Shown here piece by piece: positions 1 to 10,609 of a stretch of 64,000 bases of DNA (within the stretch, counting starts at the first letter, position 1; every line of letters starts with the position of its first letter). The translations under genes and the position numbers were made by a program. The notes below the pieces were generated by a model. It saw only the letters and a list, made by a program, of their open reading frames with translations, was not told the DNA's origin and did not search any database. Source of the DNA: Phenylobacterium aquaticum (lineage in GTDB: Bacteria; Pseudomonadota; Alphaproteobacteria; Caulobacterales; Caulobacteraceae); NCBI RefSeq assembly GCF_022695515.1, contig NZ_JALDPT010000001.1, forward strand, positions 332,915 through 396,914, given 5' to 3'.

Positions 1-1066
1 GCGTGATGAAGCCGGCCCCGGTCACGCCGCTGGCGCCCTTGGAGGTGAGCATGGCCACGGCCAGCAGTGTCAGCTCCTGGGTCAGGGTGATGGGGGTGTT
101 GGTCGCCTGGGCCAGGAACAGGGTGGCCAGCGTCATATAGATATTGGTGCCGTCGAGATTGAAGCTGTAGCCGGCGGGGATCACCAGGCCCGCGGTCGAC
201 TTGCCGGCGCCCAGCCGCTGCAGCTTCTCGATCATCTGCGGAAGTACGGACTCGGAGGACGAGGTGCCCAGCACGATCAGCAGCTCCTCGCGGATATAGG
301 CCAGGAACTTGAAGATCGAGAAGCCGGCCAGCGCGGCGATGATCCCCAGCACCACCACCACGAACAGGATCGAGGTCGCGTAGAAGGTCGCGACCAGGGC
401 GGCGAGCTTCACCAGGGCGGCCACGCCGTACTTGCCGATGGTGAAGCCCATGGCCCCGAAGGCGCCGATGGGCGCCAGGCGCACCACCACCGCGATGATC
501 CCGAAGAACAGCTTCGAGGCCTGGTCCAGAAAATCGGAGACCTTGTGGCCGAACTCGCCCATCCGGCTGCAGGCGAAGCCGGTGATCACCGCGATCACCA
601 GCACCTGCAGCAGGGCCCCTTCGGCGAAGGCGCCGAAGAAGGTGTCGGGGATCAGGGCCAGCAGATATTCGGCGACCCCGGGCGCGGCCTTGGCCTTGGC
701 CAGGTAGGAAGCGGCGATATGCGGGTCGAGGCTGGCCGGATCGACATTGAAGCCGCGGCCCGGCTGGACGGTGCGGCCGACCAGCAGGCCGAGCGCCAAG
801 GCGAAGGTCGAGACCACTTCGAAATAGAGCAGGGTCTTGGCGCCCAGCCGGCCGAAGGCCTTGATGTCGCTCATCCGGGCGATGCCGCCGGCAATGGTGC
901 AGAAGATCACCGGGGCGATGGCCATCTTGATCAGCTTGACGAAACCGTCGCCCAGCGGCTTCAGCGCCACGCCGACCTGAGGCCACAGGGCCCCGACCAG
1001 TACGCCGAGCGCGATGCCGATCAGCACCTGGACGTACAACACCTTGAACGGCCGCAAGAGCCCCAT
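1..1066 (-). CDS. dctA: C4-dicarboxylate:cation symporter DctA (partial, runs off left edge)
   Basis: Inner-membrane secondary transporter for succinate, fumarate and malate (DAACS family). I translated the reverse strand from the ATG at 1064-1066; 355 codons are present and the C-terminus lies outside the window. Family landmarks are intact: [13 protein letters not shown] near the N-terminus, the stretch [19 protein letters not shown], the serine-rich re-entrant loop [16 protein letters not shown], and the substrate-site region [14 protein letters not shown]. The match to DctA is closer than to GltP-type glutamate carriers because of these long identical blocks. It fits with the downstream gabT/gabD route, which ends in succinate, but it is separated from it by a tRNA gene and is probably an independent unit. 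Confidence 0.93.
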   Translation of the reverse strand, partial: MGLLRPFKVLYVQVLIGIALGVLVGALWPQVGVALKPLGDGFVKLIKMAIAPVIFCTIAGGIARMSDIKAFGRLGAKTLLYFEVVSTFALALGLLVGRTVQPGRGFNVDPASLDPHIAASYLAKAKAAPGVAEYLLALIPDTFFGAFAEGALLQVLVIAVITGFACSRMGEFGHKVSDFLDQASKLFFGIIAVVVRLAPIGAFGAMGFTIGKYGVAALVKLAALVATFYATSILFVVVVLGIIAALAGFSIFKFLAYIREELLIVLGTSSSESVLPQMIEKLQRLGAGKSTAGLVIPAGYSFNLDGTNIYMTLATLFLAQATNTPITLTQELTLLAVAMLTSKGASGVTGAGFIT

Positions 1067-1128
1067 CGACATTCCCCTAAAGCCCCTGGTTCCAAGCCCC
1101 GCGGCGTTGCGCTATCACCGCCCCGCGT

Positions 1129-1205
1129 GGCCCGGTAGCTCAGCAGGATAGAGCAGCGCTTTCCTAAAGCGAAGGTCGGGGGTTCGAGTCCCTCCCGGGC
1201 CGCCA
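1129..1205 (+). tRNA. tRNA-Arg (anticodon CCT)
   Basis: A 77-nt cloverleaf. The acceptor stem GGCCCGG (1129-1135) pairs with CCGGGCC (1195-1201); the discriminator is G and CCA (1203-1205) is encoded. The D arm has GCTC/GAGC, the anticodon loop reads TTCCTAA with CCT after the invariant T, and the T arm carries GGTTCGAGTCC. CCT reads the AGG arginine codon. There is no sign of an integrated element at its 3' end. Confidence 0.96.
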
Positions 1206-1289
1206 CGCAGTCGCCCCGACCAGTCTCTCCCGGATCGTGGTCGAGTAGCTCGGCCAGACCCCCGAGACAGCCTGCACCCGCCGCGATTG

Positions 1290-2773
1290 TTAATCCACCG
1301 CCAGGCAGACGGCCTTGATCGACAGGTATTCGTCCAGGCCGTAGCGCGAGCCCTCGCGGCCCAGGCCGGATTCCTTAACCCCGCCAAATGGCGCGACCTC
1401 GGTGGAGATCAGGCCGGTGTTCAGCCCCACCATGCCCGACTGGATCGCCTCGCTGACCCGCCAGGCCCGCTTGAGGTCGGCGGTGTAGAGATAGGAGGCC
1501 AGGCCCGCGCGGTGGAATTGGCCAGCGCGATCGCCTCGGCCTCGTGCGCGAAGGCGGTGATCCCCGCCACGGGGCCGAAGGTCTCCTCGCGGGTCAGCAG
1601 GGCGTCGGGCGCGACGTCGGCCAGCACCGTCGGCGCGAAATAGGTCCCTTCGCCCTCCACCGCGGCGCCGCCGGTCAGCAGCCGGGCCCCGCCGGCCAGG
1701 GCGTCCTCCACATGACGGCGGGCCTTGGCGACCGCGCGCGCGTCGATCAGCGGCCCCTGATCGGTCTCGCCCGCCAGGCCGTCGCCGATCCTTAAACCCG
1801 CCGCCCGCTTGGCCAACCGCTCGACGAACTCTGCGGCGATCGAGGCCTCCACATAGAACCGGTTGGCGCAGACACAGGTCTGGCCGGCGTTGCGGAACTT
1901 GGACGCCATGGCCCCCTCGACCGCCGCGTCCAGGTCGGCGTCGGCGAAGACGATGAAGGGCGCGTTGCCGCCGAGCTCCAGCGACACCCGCTTGACCGTG
2001 TCCATGCACCTGGCCGCCAGCAACTTTCCCACCGCGGTGGAGCCGGTGAAGGTGAACTTGGCGATGCGCGGATCGGTGGTCAGCACCTCGCCGATCGGCG
2101 CGGCCTCGCCGGTGACGATGTTGAATATCCCCTTGGGCACGCCCGCCTCCTCGCCCAGCAGGGCGAGCGCCAGGGCCGAGAGCGGAGTCAGCTCCGAGGG
2201 CTTCAGCACCACCGAGCAGCCGGCCGCCAAGGCGGGGCCGACCTTGCGGGTGATCATGGCGGCGGGGAAGTTCCACGGCGTCACGGCGGCCACCACCCCC
2301 ACCGGCTGCTTCAGGGTGATGATCCGGCGGTCGTCCTGGTGGCCGGGGATCACGTCGCCATAGGCCCGCTTGGCCTCCTCCCCGAACCATTCGAGGAAGG
2401 CCGCCGCATAGGCGATCTCCCCGCGCGACTCGCTCAAGGGTTTGCCCTGCTCGGCGGTCATCAGCCGGGCGAGATCCTCCTGGTGCGCCATCATCAGGTC
2501 GAACCACTTGCGCAGCACCTGGGCCCGCGCCTTGGCCGACCGCGCCGCCCACTCGCCCTGCGCCGCCGTCGCGGCGGTCACCGCCTGGAGCGTCGCTTCG
2601 GCGCCGAGGTTGGGGATATGGGCCAGCACCCGCCCGGTGGCCGGGTTCCTCACCTCGACCAGCTCGGGACCGCTCACCCAGGCCCCGCCGATATAGGCGG
2701 CCTCCCGCAGCAGGTCGGGCCGCTTAAGGGCCAGGCGGGTCTGTTCGGCGGTGGTGTCGGCGATCTGGGTCAT
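1290..2773 (-). CDS. gabD: NAD(P)-dependent succinate-semialdehyde dehydrogenase GabD (one frameshift)
   Basis: Oxidises succinate semialdehyde to succinate, the second step of GABA breakdown, in the cytoplasm. Aldehyde dehydrogenase landmarks are present: TPWNFP (Asn168), the general-base motif LELGGN (Glu266) and the nucleophile in GQTC (Cys300). The frame runs correctly to ANST at about residue 420. The family C-terminus (GLASYLYT, then [14 protein letters not shown] and YLSIK) continues in another frame to the stop at 1290. The break is near 1503-1512 in a CCCGCGCGG tract, and the span is one base short of a multiple of three. Adding one base gives about 494 residues, normal for GabD. The ATG overlaps the gabT stop by four bases, so the two are translationally coupled. 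Confidence 0.9.
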
Positions 2774-4053
2774 GCCGCGATCCTCAGCGCGTCTTCGAGG
2801 CGGTCGAGGCCTTCGTCCAGAAATGATTCGGAGATCGTCAGTGGGAAGAGCAGTCGGATCGTCTCCCCATGAATGCCGCAGGACAATAGGATCAGCCCGC
2901 GCTCCAGAGCCTTGGCTGTCACCAGCTTGGCCGCCGCGCCATCCGGATCGCGCGATCCGCGGGACGTCACCAGGTCGAAAGCGATCATGGCGCCCGGTCC
3001 ACGCAGGCCGGCGATCGGACGCAGGTCGTTGCGCGCCTCGAAACCGGCGAGCCGGGCGCGGGTGCGGGCTCCCAAGGACTCGGCGCGGGCCAGCAGCCCT
3101 TCCTCGGCGATGACGTCGAGCACGGCCAGGGCCGCGGCGCAGGCGACTGGGGAACCCGCATAGGTGCCGCCCAGGCCGCCAGGCTCGGCGGCGTCCATGA
3201 TCTCGGCGCGGCCGACCACGCCGGACAGCGGAAAGCCGCCCGCGAGGGACTTGGCGACGGTAATCAGGTCGGGCTTTACGCCGGTGTGCTCGATCCCGAA
3301 CATCTTGCCGGTCCGGCCAAATCCGGACTGGACCTCGTCGGCGATCAGGAGAATCCCCCAGCGGTCGCAGAGGTCGCGCAGCGCCTGCATGAAGCTCGGC
3401 GTGGCGGCATGGAAGCCGCCCTCCCCCTGAACGGGCTCCAGGATGATCGCCGCCACCCGCTCCGGCTCGACATCCGCGCGGAAGATGAAGTCCAGCGCCC
3501 GCAGGCTGTCCTCTTCACTGACTCCATAGTGCGGGATCGGAAACGGCGCGTGATAGATCTCCGCCGGCATGGGGCCGAACCTGTGCTTGTAGGGCACGGT
3601 CTTGCCGGTCAGGCCCATGGTGAGCATGGTCCGACCATGGAAGCCTCCGGTGAAGGCGATCACCGCCGAGCGGCCCGTGGCGGCTCGAGCGATCTTCACT
3701 GCGTTTTCGACGGCCTCGGCGCCGGTGGTGAACAGGATGGTCTTGGCGGGACCGTCGATGGGAGCGAGCGCGTTCAGCCGCTCCGCCAGCTCGATATAGG
3801 GCTCGTATGCGGTGACCTGGAACGCCGTATGCGTGTAGCGCTCCAGCTGAGCGGCGACGGCGGCCATGACCTTGGGATGGCGGTGGCCGGTGTTGAGCAC
3901 CGCGATGCCGCCGCCAAAGTCGATATAGCGGCGGCCGTCGGCGTCCCAGAGTTCGCTGTTCTCGCCCCGGGCGGCGAAGATCGCGGTCGCGGTGGCCACG
4001 CCACGCGGCACGGCGGCCACGCGCCGGGCCTGAAGGGCTGCGTTTGCGGACAT
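2770..4053 (-). CDS. gabT: 4-aminobutyrate aminotransferase GabT
   Basis: Class III PLP-dependent aminotransferase that transfers the amino group of GABA to 2-oxoglutarate, giving succinate semialdehyde for the following gabD. At 427 residues it has the family length. Visible landmarks: the PLP phosphate loop TTGAEAVENA, GGFHGRT, the pyridine-binding aspartate in LIADEVQSGFGRTG (Asp239) and the Schiff-base lysine in ITVAKSLAGG (Lys268). A related omega-amino-acid substrate such as 5-aminovalerate is possible. The ATGA overlap with gabD and the GabR-like regulator upstream of the operon support the GABA role. Confidence 0.92.
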   Translation of the reverse strand: MSANAALQARRVAAVPRGVATATAIFAARGENSELWDADGRRYIDFGGGIAVLNTGHRHPKVMAAVAAQLERYTHTAFQVTAYEPYIELAERLNALAPIDGPAKTILFTTGAEAVENAVKIARAATGRSAVIAFTGGFHGRTMLTMGLTGKTVPYKHRFGPMPAEIYHAPFPIPHYGVSEEDSLRALDFIFRADVEPERVAAIILEPVQGEGGFHAATPSFMQALRDLCDRWGILLIADEVQSGFGRTGKMFGIEHTGVKPDLITVAKSLAGGFPLSGVVGRAEIMDAAEPGGLGGTYAGSPVACAAALAVLDVIAEEGLLARAESLGARTRARLAGFEARNDLRPIAGLRGPGAMIAFDLVTSRGSRDPDGAAAKLVTAKALERGLILLSCGIHGETIRLLFPLTISESFLDEGLDRLEDALRIAA

Positions 4054-4079
4054 GTCGGAAACTCTCGTCAGGTTGAAAA

Positions 4080-5258
4080 TCAGGAAGAACGATCAAGGGT
4101 CTGGGCCGGGACCAAGGCGAAGGCCGCGGACAGGCAAAGACCGGTGACCGCGAGGGTCACGAGGCGCGGGAAGTGGGTCTCTTGCAGAAGCACCGCGCCG
4201 AGCGCCGGACCCGAGGCCAGGCCCAGCTTGGAGAAGAAGCCGGCCAGGGTCGCGATCCGTCCGCCGGGGTCGAAGGCGGCGCACAGACCGAGCAGATAAG
4301 GGATGACAAAGGCCCAGACGACCGAGGTCACGATGTTGGCGACCACATACATCCATGCCAGGTCGCTGCGCAGGAAGGCCAATGCGCCCAGCACCGTCAG
4401 CACCGCGCCATACGCGATCGGCTTCAGGCGCCCGAAGCGCAGCCCGATCATCACCACCAGCACCGAACCCAGGGCGCCGATCCAGTTCGCGGTGGCCAGG
4501 GTGGCGCTGATGAAAGGCTGGGCCAGGCCATAGGCGCGGCCCAGATCGATGACGAAGGCCGACAGAGCCATGTTCGCCGCCTGGAACATGAACACCGCCA
4601 CAAGCGCCGCGGCCAGGGGCGCCCAGCGCACCAGGCCGCGCGCAGCGACCGCCTCCGGCGATCGGCTGCGCGCCGGATAGGCGGAGAGAAAGGGCAGCAT
4701 CAGCGCCGCGGTCGCGCTGAAAGCAGCCAGGGCGAGAAACAGCACCGGGGTGCCGAACTTTGGCACAAGGCCCGGCAGGAACAGCAACCCGACGCCACCC
4801 AGGCCGAACTGAACCACCAGAAGCATGCCGAAGGTCCGGTCTGGCGCCTTGGTCCTGGCGATCACCGCGAACGAGATCCCCACCAGGAAGCCGCCGATCA
4901 GGCCATGGCCGAACCGCACCGCCATCAACACCGGCGCCACCGTCAGCTCGGTGGAGACCAGATCCGTGGCGATCAGGGCGAACAGCAGCCCCAGCGCCGC
5001 CGGCTTCCAGGCGATCCGGTCAACCACGAACACGGCGGCGAAGGCGCCGGCCGCAGCGCCATAGACATTCATCGCCGCGACCAGACCCGCGGCCCTGGCC
5101 GTGAATCCCAGCCCATCCTGCAGGCCGCTGACCAGGGCCGGCATGATGTTCACATAGAACAGTCCGGCCGTAGCCATGAAGGAGAGCAGCACGGCGGCGA
5201 TCAGGCCGTCAGGCGCCGCCTTCGGCAGACCGGGGGCCCGAGGGGAGACATCAGTCAT
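4080..5258 (-). CDS. MFS transporter
   Basis: A 392-residue hydrophobic protein with about twelve predicted membrane helices and the loop pattern of the major facilitator superfamily. The substrate cannot be read from the sequence. It sits between the serine hydrolase gene, with overlapping start and stop, and gabT, which starts 26 bases further on. This suggests that it imports the compound released in the periplasm, or an amino acid or amide precursor of GABA, across the inner membrane. Confidence 0.8.
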   Translation of the reverse strand: MTDVSPRAPGLPKAAPDGLIAAVLLSFMATAGLFYVNIMPALVSGLQDGLGFTARAAGLVAAMNVYGAAAGAFAAVFVVDRIAWKPAALGLLFALIATDLVSTELTVAPVLMAVRFGHGLIGGFLVGISFAVIARTKAPDRTFGMLLVVQFGLGGVGLLFLPGLVPKFGTPVLFLALAAFSATAALMLPFLSAYPARSRSPEAVAARGLVRWAPLAAALVAVFMFQAANMALSAFVIDLGRAYGLAQPFISATLATANWIGALGSVLVVMIGLRFGRLKPIAYGAVLTVLGALAFLRSDLAWMYVVANIVTSVVWAFVIPYLLGLCAAFDPGGRIATLAGFFSKLGLASGPALGAVLLQETHFPRLVTLAVTGLCLSAAFALVPAQTLDRSS

Positions 5259-6862
5259 GACACAGGGCTTTCACGGCGTTGGCGGCGCCGGCGGCGGGGC
5301 CCCAGTCGAAGCGACCCTCGTCTCCAAATGCATAGAAGACCACGCCATTGGGGAACAGGACGATGGAGATCCCGCCGTAGCCGGACAGGAACGGCGTCCA
5401 AACCGGCCGCGCGCAGCCGATCAGGTCGGCGATGTTTCGCGCCCAGACACCGTGGACGTAGCGCAGCCGCGGCGAACCGGCGGGCGCCCGCGTCGGACCT
5501 CTGCAGCGCCTCGTCCATCAACTTCGGGTCGAAGAGTTCGTCCTGGCGGGCGCGATTGGTCGGCGACAGAAACAGGCCGAGGCGCGCGGCGTCGTCGGGT
5601 CGCAGGAACAGACCCCAGCCCGTGAGGGGCTGGCGCGCGGCGTCGAGGGTGCGCCGGGTCTCGTCGAGAGCCGGGCTCAGTCCCAGATCCCGCCAGATCG
5701 GCCGCAGCACGGCGTCGTAGGGATCGGCGCCTGCCGCTCCGCGCAAGGCCTCGCCCAGCAGGTAGCTGTCGGTAGTGTGGTAGACCCAGGTCCCACCGGG
5801 CGCCGTCCGGCGCGGATAGTGGCCACAGGCATAGGCCAGCTTCTCGGCGCGGGTTTCCGATGCGAAGAAGGCCGCCATGTCGCTCGCATCCTCGTCCGCC
5901 TCATAGGCGTCGGAGCCGTAGCGCCCTGTGGTCATATCGAGCAGATCGAGGGCGGTGACCTCGGCCCAGGGATAAGGCGCCTGACAGTCCGGAACGAGGT
6001 TCGCCACCGACCGGCGCGACGTGCCCGGACGCTCCCGCTCCAGCCGCATCAGCCCCAGCCCGCCGACCAGCGTCTTGGCCAGAGAATAGGAGGGCAGTAG
6101 CCGGCCCTCGCAGAAGGGATCGACGCCGAACCGGGTCGGACAGGGCCCGGCGTAATTCACGCCGTCCGCCACCATCCCATAGACCGCCTGATCGTCGCCA
6201 GAGGCCCGGGCCAGGGCGGCAAGGTTCACACCCGGATACCTCGCGGCCAGAGCGACCAGGGGTTGGACCGGCGCCTGGTTCGCCCGAAGCTCCCGGTCGC
6301 GGGCGACCCGAAGGTCGCGATCCGCCGGGGCTCCGGCGATGAACTCCACCCTGGGCGCCGCCCAGGCATCGAACTTGGCATAGAGGCAAGTCTCCGCGCC
6401 GATGCGCAGCTGGGCGTTGGCCACGCCTGTGGCGCTCAAGGTCAGGCGCAGCAGCCCATTGTGAACGCAGTTGGCGTTGGCCTCGCGCAGGGCGACCGGC
6501 AGGACGGCGACGTCGCCTCCAGCCGCCGCCCAGACCCGCCCGGGTCCCGCCGACCAATCCCAGGACTTTGATCCTCCGCCGGGAGGAACCTCGACGATCA
6601 GCCGCCCGCCATCGTCCATCACGTTCAGGGCCAATGCGGGCCAGGCCAGGCGCGGGTCAGGGTCCGGCGGCGGATCATCGTCACGCAGGACCTTCACGCC
6701 TTGTGGCCGCGGGCCAAAGGTCAAGATCAGTCGGCCCTCAAAAGGACGGGCCGGCGCATGCGCGCCGGCGGGAGGCGTGAAGGCCGCCATGGGCAGGCGC
6801 TCGGCCTCCGCCGGTCCGCCAATTGCGAGCGCGGCCAAGATCAGAATGAGCCGGCCCATCAC
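5251..6862 (-). CDS. Secreted beta-lactamase-fold serine hydrolase (one frameshift)
   Basis: Starts with a signal peptide (MMGRLILILAALAIGGPAEA), then an unrecognised beta-rich region to about residue 200 and a class C beta-lactamase/esterase-type domain. The Ser-x-x-Lys catalytic motif is SYSLAK. The long frame loses family character after the segment DEALQRSDAGA. Another frame continues with RYVHGVWARNIADLIGCA and ends at 5251, eight bases inside the next gene. The switch lies near 5480-5495 in a GGCGGGCGCCCGCG tract. This is the only break in the window that fits one extra base rather than one missing. The likely role is esterase or amidase in the periplasm; the substrate is unknown. The start overlaps the upstream sulfotransferase stop by four bases. 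Confidence 0.75.
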
Positions 6863-8250
6863 GCGACGCCTTGCGCCTTTAGGCTCTGGGCCAGGGGCGC
6901 GAGCTCCGCCTCGTAGCGGCGCCAGAGCGACAGTGAGTCCCGATAGATCGGTCGCCGGACCTGGGCCGCGCTGGCCGTGGCCGCGGGCGCCGGATTGGCG
7001 TGAAAGTCCAGACAGGCCGGCTCCCAGGTGAGGCCCAAGACCTCGACCAGTCGGCGGCTTTCGCCAGCCTGATCCTCAACGAGGGCTTCATAGTCGATCT
7101 CGACCATCCGCCCCCGGAGCACGTCGCGCCAGTGAGCCATCAGCCGGTGATAGGCACCGATATACTGGCCGAGGTCCGCCTGGCTGTAGGAATAGGGGCA
7201 GCCCGTGCGGAACAGGGTCTTGAAGAGGGCGTAGCCATTGTCCATCGGATCGCGACGGACATGGACGATCCGCGCCTCCGGCAGGCTGAGCGCGATCAGG
7301 CCGATATAGAGGTAGTTGGCTGGGGTCTTATCGATGACCATCGGCGCGGCGCGGCCATAGGCGGTGAGGCTGTCGCGATAGGCCTGGCCCAGGCGCTCGA
7401 AATCCATGCGTCCAGAACGCGCGACCATGTCGCCCTTGTCCACCGCCGGGCCCACGGTGCGCACCAGGGACAGGGCGAAGTCGCTGATCTCGCCTAGGCT
7501 CTCCACCTGGCTGTGGGCGCTGAGGATGCGGTCGACCAGGGTCGTGCCGCTGCGGGGAAGCCCCAGGACGAAGACGGGCCCTGCGGACGCGGGGCGGGTC
7601 GCCGCGCACGCCGTGGTCGGCGCATCGAACACCTGAGCGATCTGGGTCATGGTCGCCAGATCGGCCTCGACCTTGTAGCTCAGCAGGCTGCGCCGCCGAG
7701 CGGCGCCACGCGCCAGCCAGGTCCAGGCGGCGGAAGCGTCGCCCAAGTCCTCGTATTCCTTGGCGAGCGCGTAGCAAAGCGCGGCCTCGGCGCCCGGCTG
7801 GCGGACGCGGGCCACGGCCGCCGTCATTTGGTCGATGTGATTGTCGACCGTGCCCCATTTGCGCAGGGTCGCGCGATTGTAGCAGGCGTCGCCGTCCAAT
7901 GGATCCAGGGCCACCACCTGATCATAGGCGTGTTCGGCGCCGACGAGATCACCGCACGCCACCAGCACCGAGGCCAGATTGTAGAGCACGCCGGGATCCC
8001 TTGGCGCCAGGTCCGCCGCCCGCCGGTAACACCTCAGCGCGTCGTCGAAGCGGGCGTTGGCCAGGAACACCTCGCCGGCCGCTTGAAGCCCCCGGGCGTC
8101 GCCCTGCAACCCAGGCTCCAGGGCGAGGAGCTCGGCGTTCGCCTCGCCCCTGCGCCCAACATTGACGAGCGCCCGCACGGCCTCCAGCCCCCCGCGTCCG
8201 TCGCCGGGCGCGGCATGACTGACCGATCGTGGGGCGCCCGGTGCGGTCAT
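6859..8250 (-). CDS. TPR-containing sulfotransferase family protein
   Basis: The N-terminal third holds tetratricopeptide-like repeats (for example DDALRCYRRAADLAPRDP). The C-terminal part is a PAPS-type sulfotransferase: the 5'-phosphosulfate loop is VFVLGLPRSGTTLVDRI and the 3'-phosphate motif is IVHVRRDPMD. I chose the ATG at 8248-8250, four bases beyond the TonB receptor stop, because the longer reading would run back into the receptor gene. Proteins of this build are often encoded beside TonB-dependent receptors in Caulobacterales and sphingomonads, but their acceptor substrates are generally unknown. It could modify a surface glycan or the receptor's ligand. Confidence 0.85.
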   Translation of the reverse strand: MTAPGAPRSVSHAAPGDGRGGLEAVRALVNVGRRGEANAELLALEPGLQGDARGLQAAGEVFLANARFDDALRCYRRAADLAPRDPGVLYNLASVLVACGDLVGAEHAYDQVVALDPLDGDACYNRATLRKWGTVDNHIDQMTAAVARVRQPGAEAALCYALAKEYEDLGDASAAWTWLARGAARRRSLLSYKVEADLATMTQIAQVFDAPTTACAATRPASAGPVFVLGLPRSGTTLVDRILSAHSQVESLGEISDFALSLVRTVGPAVDKGDMVARSGRMDFERLGQAYRDSLTAYGRAAPMVIDKTPANYLYIGLIALSLPEARIVHVRRDPMDNGYALFKTLFRTGCPYSYSQADLGQYIGAYHRLMAHWRDVLRGRMVEIDYEALVEDQAGESRRLVEVLGLTWEPACLDFHANPAPAATASAAQVRRPIYRDSLSLWRRYEAELAPLAQSLKAQGVA

Positions 8251-8254
8251 GACC

Positions 8255-10609
8255 TTAGAACGGATGGTCGAGGGTGAGGCCGACGGTGCGCGGCAGGGTG
8301 ATGAGGTCCTTGGCGCCGTTGCCATAATAGCCGTCGGCGGGGTCGGTCCCCATGTAGCTCTGAGTGAAGCGGCCGGTCACCCCGTCGGCGTTGAAGATGT
8401 TCTTTACGAAGACGGTCGCAGACCAGGTGTCGAAAGTCGCGGTGGCTGAGGCGTTCCAGATCTGGAACGGCGGCAGACCGACATTCAGTCGCGTCGAGGT
8501 GGTCACCGCATTGCGGGTGGCCGACTGGTAGTAGCCATTCAGCCGCCCGGTCAGCATCACCCCGTTGGACAGCGTCATGGAGTGGTCGAGGGCGAACGTC
8601 ACCGCATGCTCGGCCGTGCCGGGCAGACGGGCGCCCTTCAGCGCCACGGGCCGGGTTCCGCCAGTCGGGGGATAGGCGTTCTCGGTCAGCTTGGCGTCCG
8701 TATAGGTGTAGCCCAGGCTATAGTGTACGCCCTCCAGCCACCCGTCGATCTGAGCTTCCAGCCCCTGCGAGCGCGCCGCGCCGCCGTTCTGGGCGACGAA
8801 GAAGCCCCAGTTTGGCGTGACGGTGTTGATCTGGATGTCCTTCCAGTCGACGTAGAACAGGGCCGCATTATAGGTAATCCCGTAGCGGATCCCCTTCAGA
8901 CCGGCCTCGTAGTTCACCACCCTGTCTGGTCCATATTGTTGCCAGCGGGCGTCCTCGGCGTAGCGGCCGATGGTCGGCACCGCGTTGGCGCCGCCGCGCC
9001 GGTAGCCCTCCGACACCGTCGCATAGGCCAGGCCCCGTTCGCCGAATTTCCAGGAGACATTGGCCTTGTAGAGCGCCTTGCTGTCCGACTTCTGGAAGCT
9101 TGCATTGGTCGGCGACGATAGCGAGGTGTAGACCGGCACGTCCATGAAGGTGTGGCTCTTGGACTGGTTGTCGAACCAGCGCACTCCTCCCGTCACCTGC
9201 AGCCGGTCCGTGACGTGATAGGTCAATTCGCCGAACAGGGCCTTGTCGGTGAAATCCTCGTGGCGGTCATAGGCGAAGTCCTGATCCGACTGCACTTCGG
9301 CCTTGAAGGCAGGATAGGCGGCGTCCCACCAGCGCTTGAAGCCGCGCAGATAGCTGGCCTGGGTCGCGCCCAGCTTCTGCTTCTCGTAGAAGCCGCCCAC
9401 CACGTAATCGATCGGGCCCTTGGTCTGGGAGACCAGCCGGATCTCCTCAATGAAAGCCCGGTCGGAATAGGTGCGGACCGCCGAGGCCATGGGCCTGGGG
9501 AAGTTGTAGTAGAACCCGAGCCAGCCATTCTGGGCATAATAGCCGGTGTTCTCGCTGACGCTGTCGCCATGGTGGTCATAGGACGAGGTCGATGAGGTCA
9601 GGGTCGCAAAGCCCAGGTCGACCGTGGTTTCCAGCGAGGTCAGGCTGACCTCCCGCGACGAGGGCTCGAGTTGAACCGAGCCGTTTTCGTACTTGCCGTA
9701 GACGCGGCCATAGCCATCGACGCCGCGCGTCACCTGACGGCGGCCGCCGATGTCGTCGGACTGGCGCGCATAGGAGAGCGTCATGTCCAGCCAGTCGGCG
9801 GGTTTCACCCGCAGGGCCGCGCGGCCGTACTTGATATTGACCGTGTCAGCGTCCTTCTTGGTCTCATAGACCGCCGCCGAGGACAGTACGCCTGACGGCG
9901 CCACAGGGATGCCCGCCGCATCCAGTTTGTAGACGTTCACGTAGTCGGTCAGGCCCGGATAGTCCTGGACGCTGCCGGTGATCCGCAGGGCGGCCTTCTC
10001 CCCGAACGGGATATTGATCGTCCCATCTCCGGCCCAGCCGACGCCGCCGGATCCGTCGACATGTGAGGCCGTGGCGCTCACCTTGCCGCCGAATTCACCG
10101 AGCTCCGGGGCGTGCAGGATGTAGCGGATGGTGCCGCCGAGCGAGCCGGAGCCGTAGAGCGTGCCCTGGGGACCGCGCAGGATCTCCACGCGATCCACAT
10201 CCTTCAGCGCGAAATTGGCGAACAACGGCGTGTCATTGACATAGCTCGACACCGGCGCGACGGCCGAGATCGCATAGTCGCCCAGGATGGCGCTATCGAC
10301 GTTCAGGCCGCGAATCTGGATGCTGTTGCTCACCCCCTGGTTCCGGTAGCCGCGATCGACGACCGAGACGCCCGGCACGGTGCGCAACAGCTCCGCGGCG
10401 CTCTGGACCTTGGCCTGATCGATGGCCTGACCCGACACCGCCGAGATATTGTAGGGCACGTCGAGCACCCGCTCCTCGCGCCGAGTGGCGGTGACCACCA
10501 CCTCGGCGACGGTGGCGTCCGACGTCTGCTTGGCCGCCTCGGCGAGCGCCTGCGACGCCATCAGGGACAACGACACGGCGGTCGTCGCCATCAACATGGA
10601 TCTGAACAT
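8255..10609 (-). CDS. TonB-dependent outer-membrane receptor
   Basis: 784 residues with a signal peptide (cleavage near ASQALA). A plug domain starts at about residue 35 (VVVTATRREERVLDVPYNIS) and contains the motif VEILRGPQGTLYGSGSLGG. A 22-strand-type barrel follows and ends in phenylalanine, as outer-membrane proteins do. The ATG follows the stop of the amidase gene with no gap, and its GGAGGGG ribosome site lies across the amidase 3' end, so translation is coupled. It probably takes up the small molecule or oligomer that the operon degrades. The ligand is not readable. Confidence 0.92.
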   Translation of the reverse strand: MFRSMLMATTAVSLSLMASQALAEAAKQTSDATVAEVVVTATRREERVLDVPYNISAVSGQAIDQAKVQSAAELLRTVPGVSVVDRGYRNQGVSNSIQIRGLNVDSAILGDYAISAVAPVSSYVNDTPLFANFALKDVDRVEILRGPQGTLYGSGSLGGTIRYILHAPELGEFGGKVSATASHVDGSGGVGWAGDGTINIPFGEKAALRITGSVQDYPGLTDYVNVYKLDAAGIPVAPSGVLSSAAVYETKKDADTVNIKYGRAALRVKPADWLDMTLSYARQSDDIGGRRQVTRGVDGYGRVYGKYENGSVQLEPSSREVSLTSLETTVDLGFATLTSSTSSYDHHGDSVSENTGYYAQNGWLGFYYNFPRPMASAVRTYSDRAFIEEIRLVSQTKGPIDYVVGGFYEKQKLGATQASYLRGFKRWWDAAYPAFKAEVQSDQDFAYDRHEDFTDKALFGELTYHVTDRLQVTGGVRWFDNQSKSHTFMDVPVYTSLSSPTNASFQKSDSKALYKANVSWKFGERGLAYATVSEGYRRGGANAVPTIGRYAEDARWQQYGPDRVVNYEAGLKGIRYGITYNAALFYVDWKDIQINTVTPNWGFFVAQNGGAARSQGLEAQIDGWLEGVHYSLGYTYTDAKLTENAYPPTGGTRPVALKGARLPGTAEHAVTFALDHSMTLSNGVMLTGRLNGYYQSATRNAVTTSTRLNVGLPPFQIWNASATATFDTWSATVFVKNIFNADGVTGRFTQSYMGTDPADGYYGNGAKDLITLPRTVGLTLDHPF

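Noticed and set aside
1021..1387. Minus-strand open frames antisense to the tRNA gene (products beginning MAAREGLEPPTF or containing GGTRTPDLRF).
   Set aside because: This is the well-known false protein produced by reading tRNA genes backwards; the tRNA cloverleaf explains the sequence.
1290..2773. gabD and ten other genes as true pseudogenes.
   Set aside because: Each has one small frame change only, in a GC tract, with motifs intact on both sides and no further decay; sequence error explains the set better.
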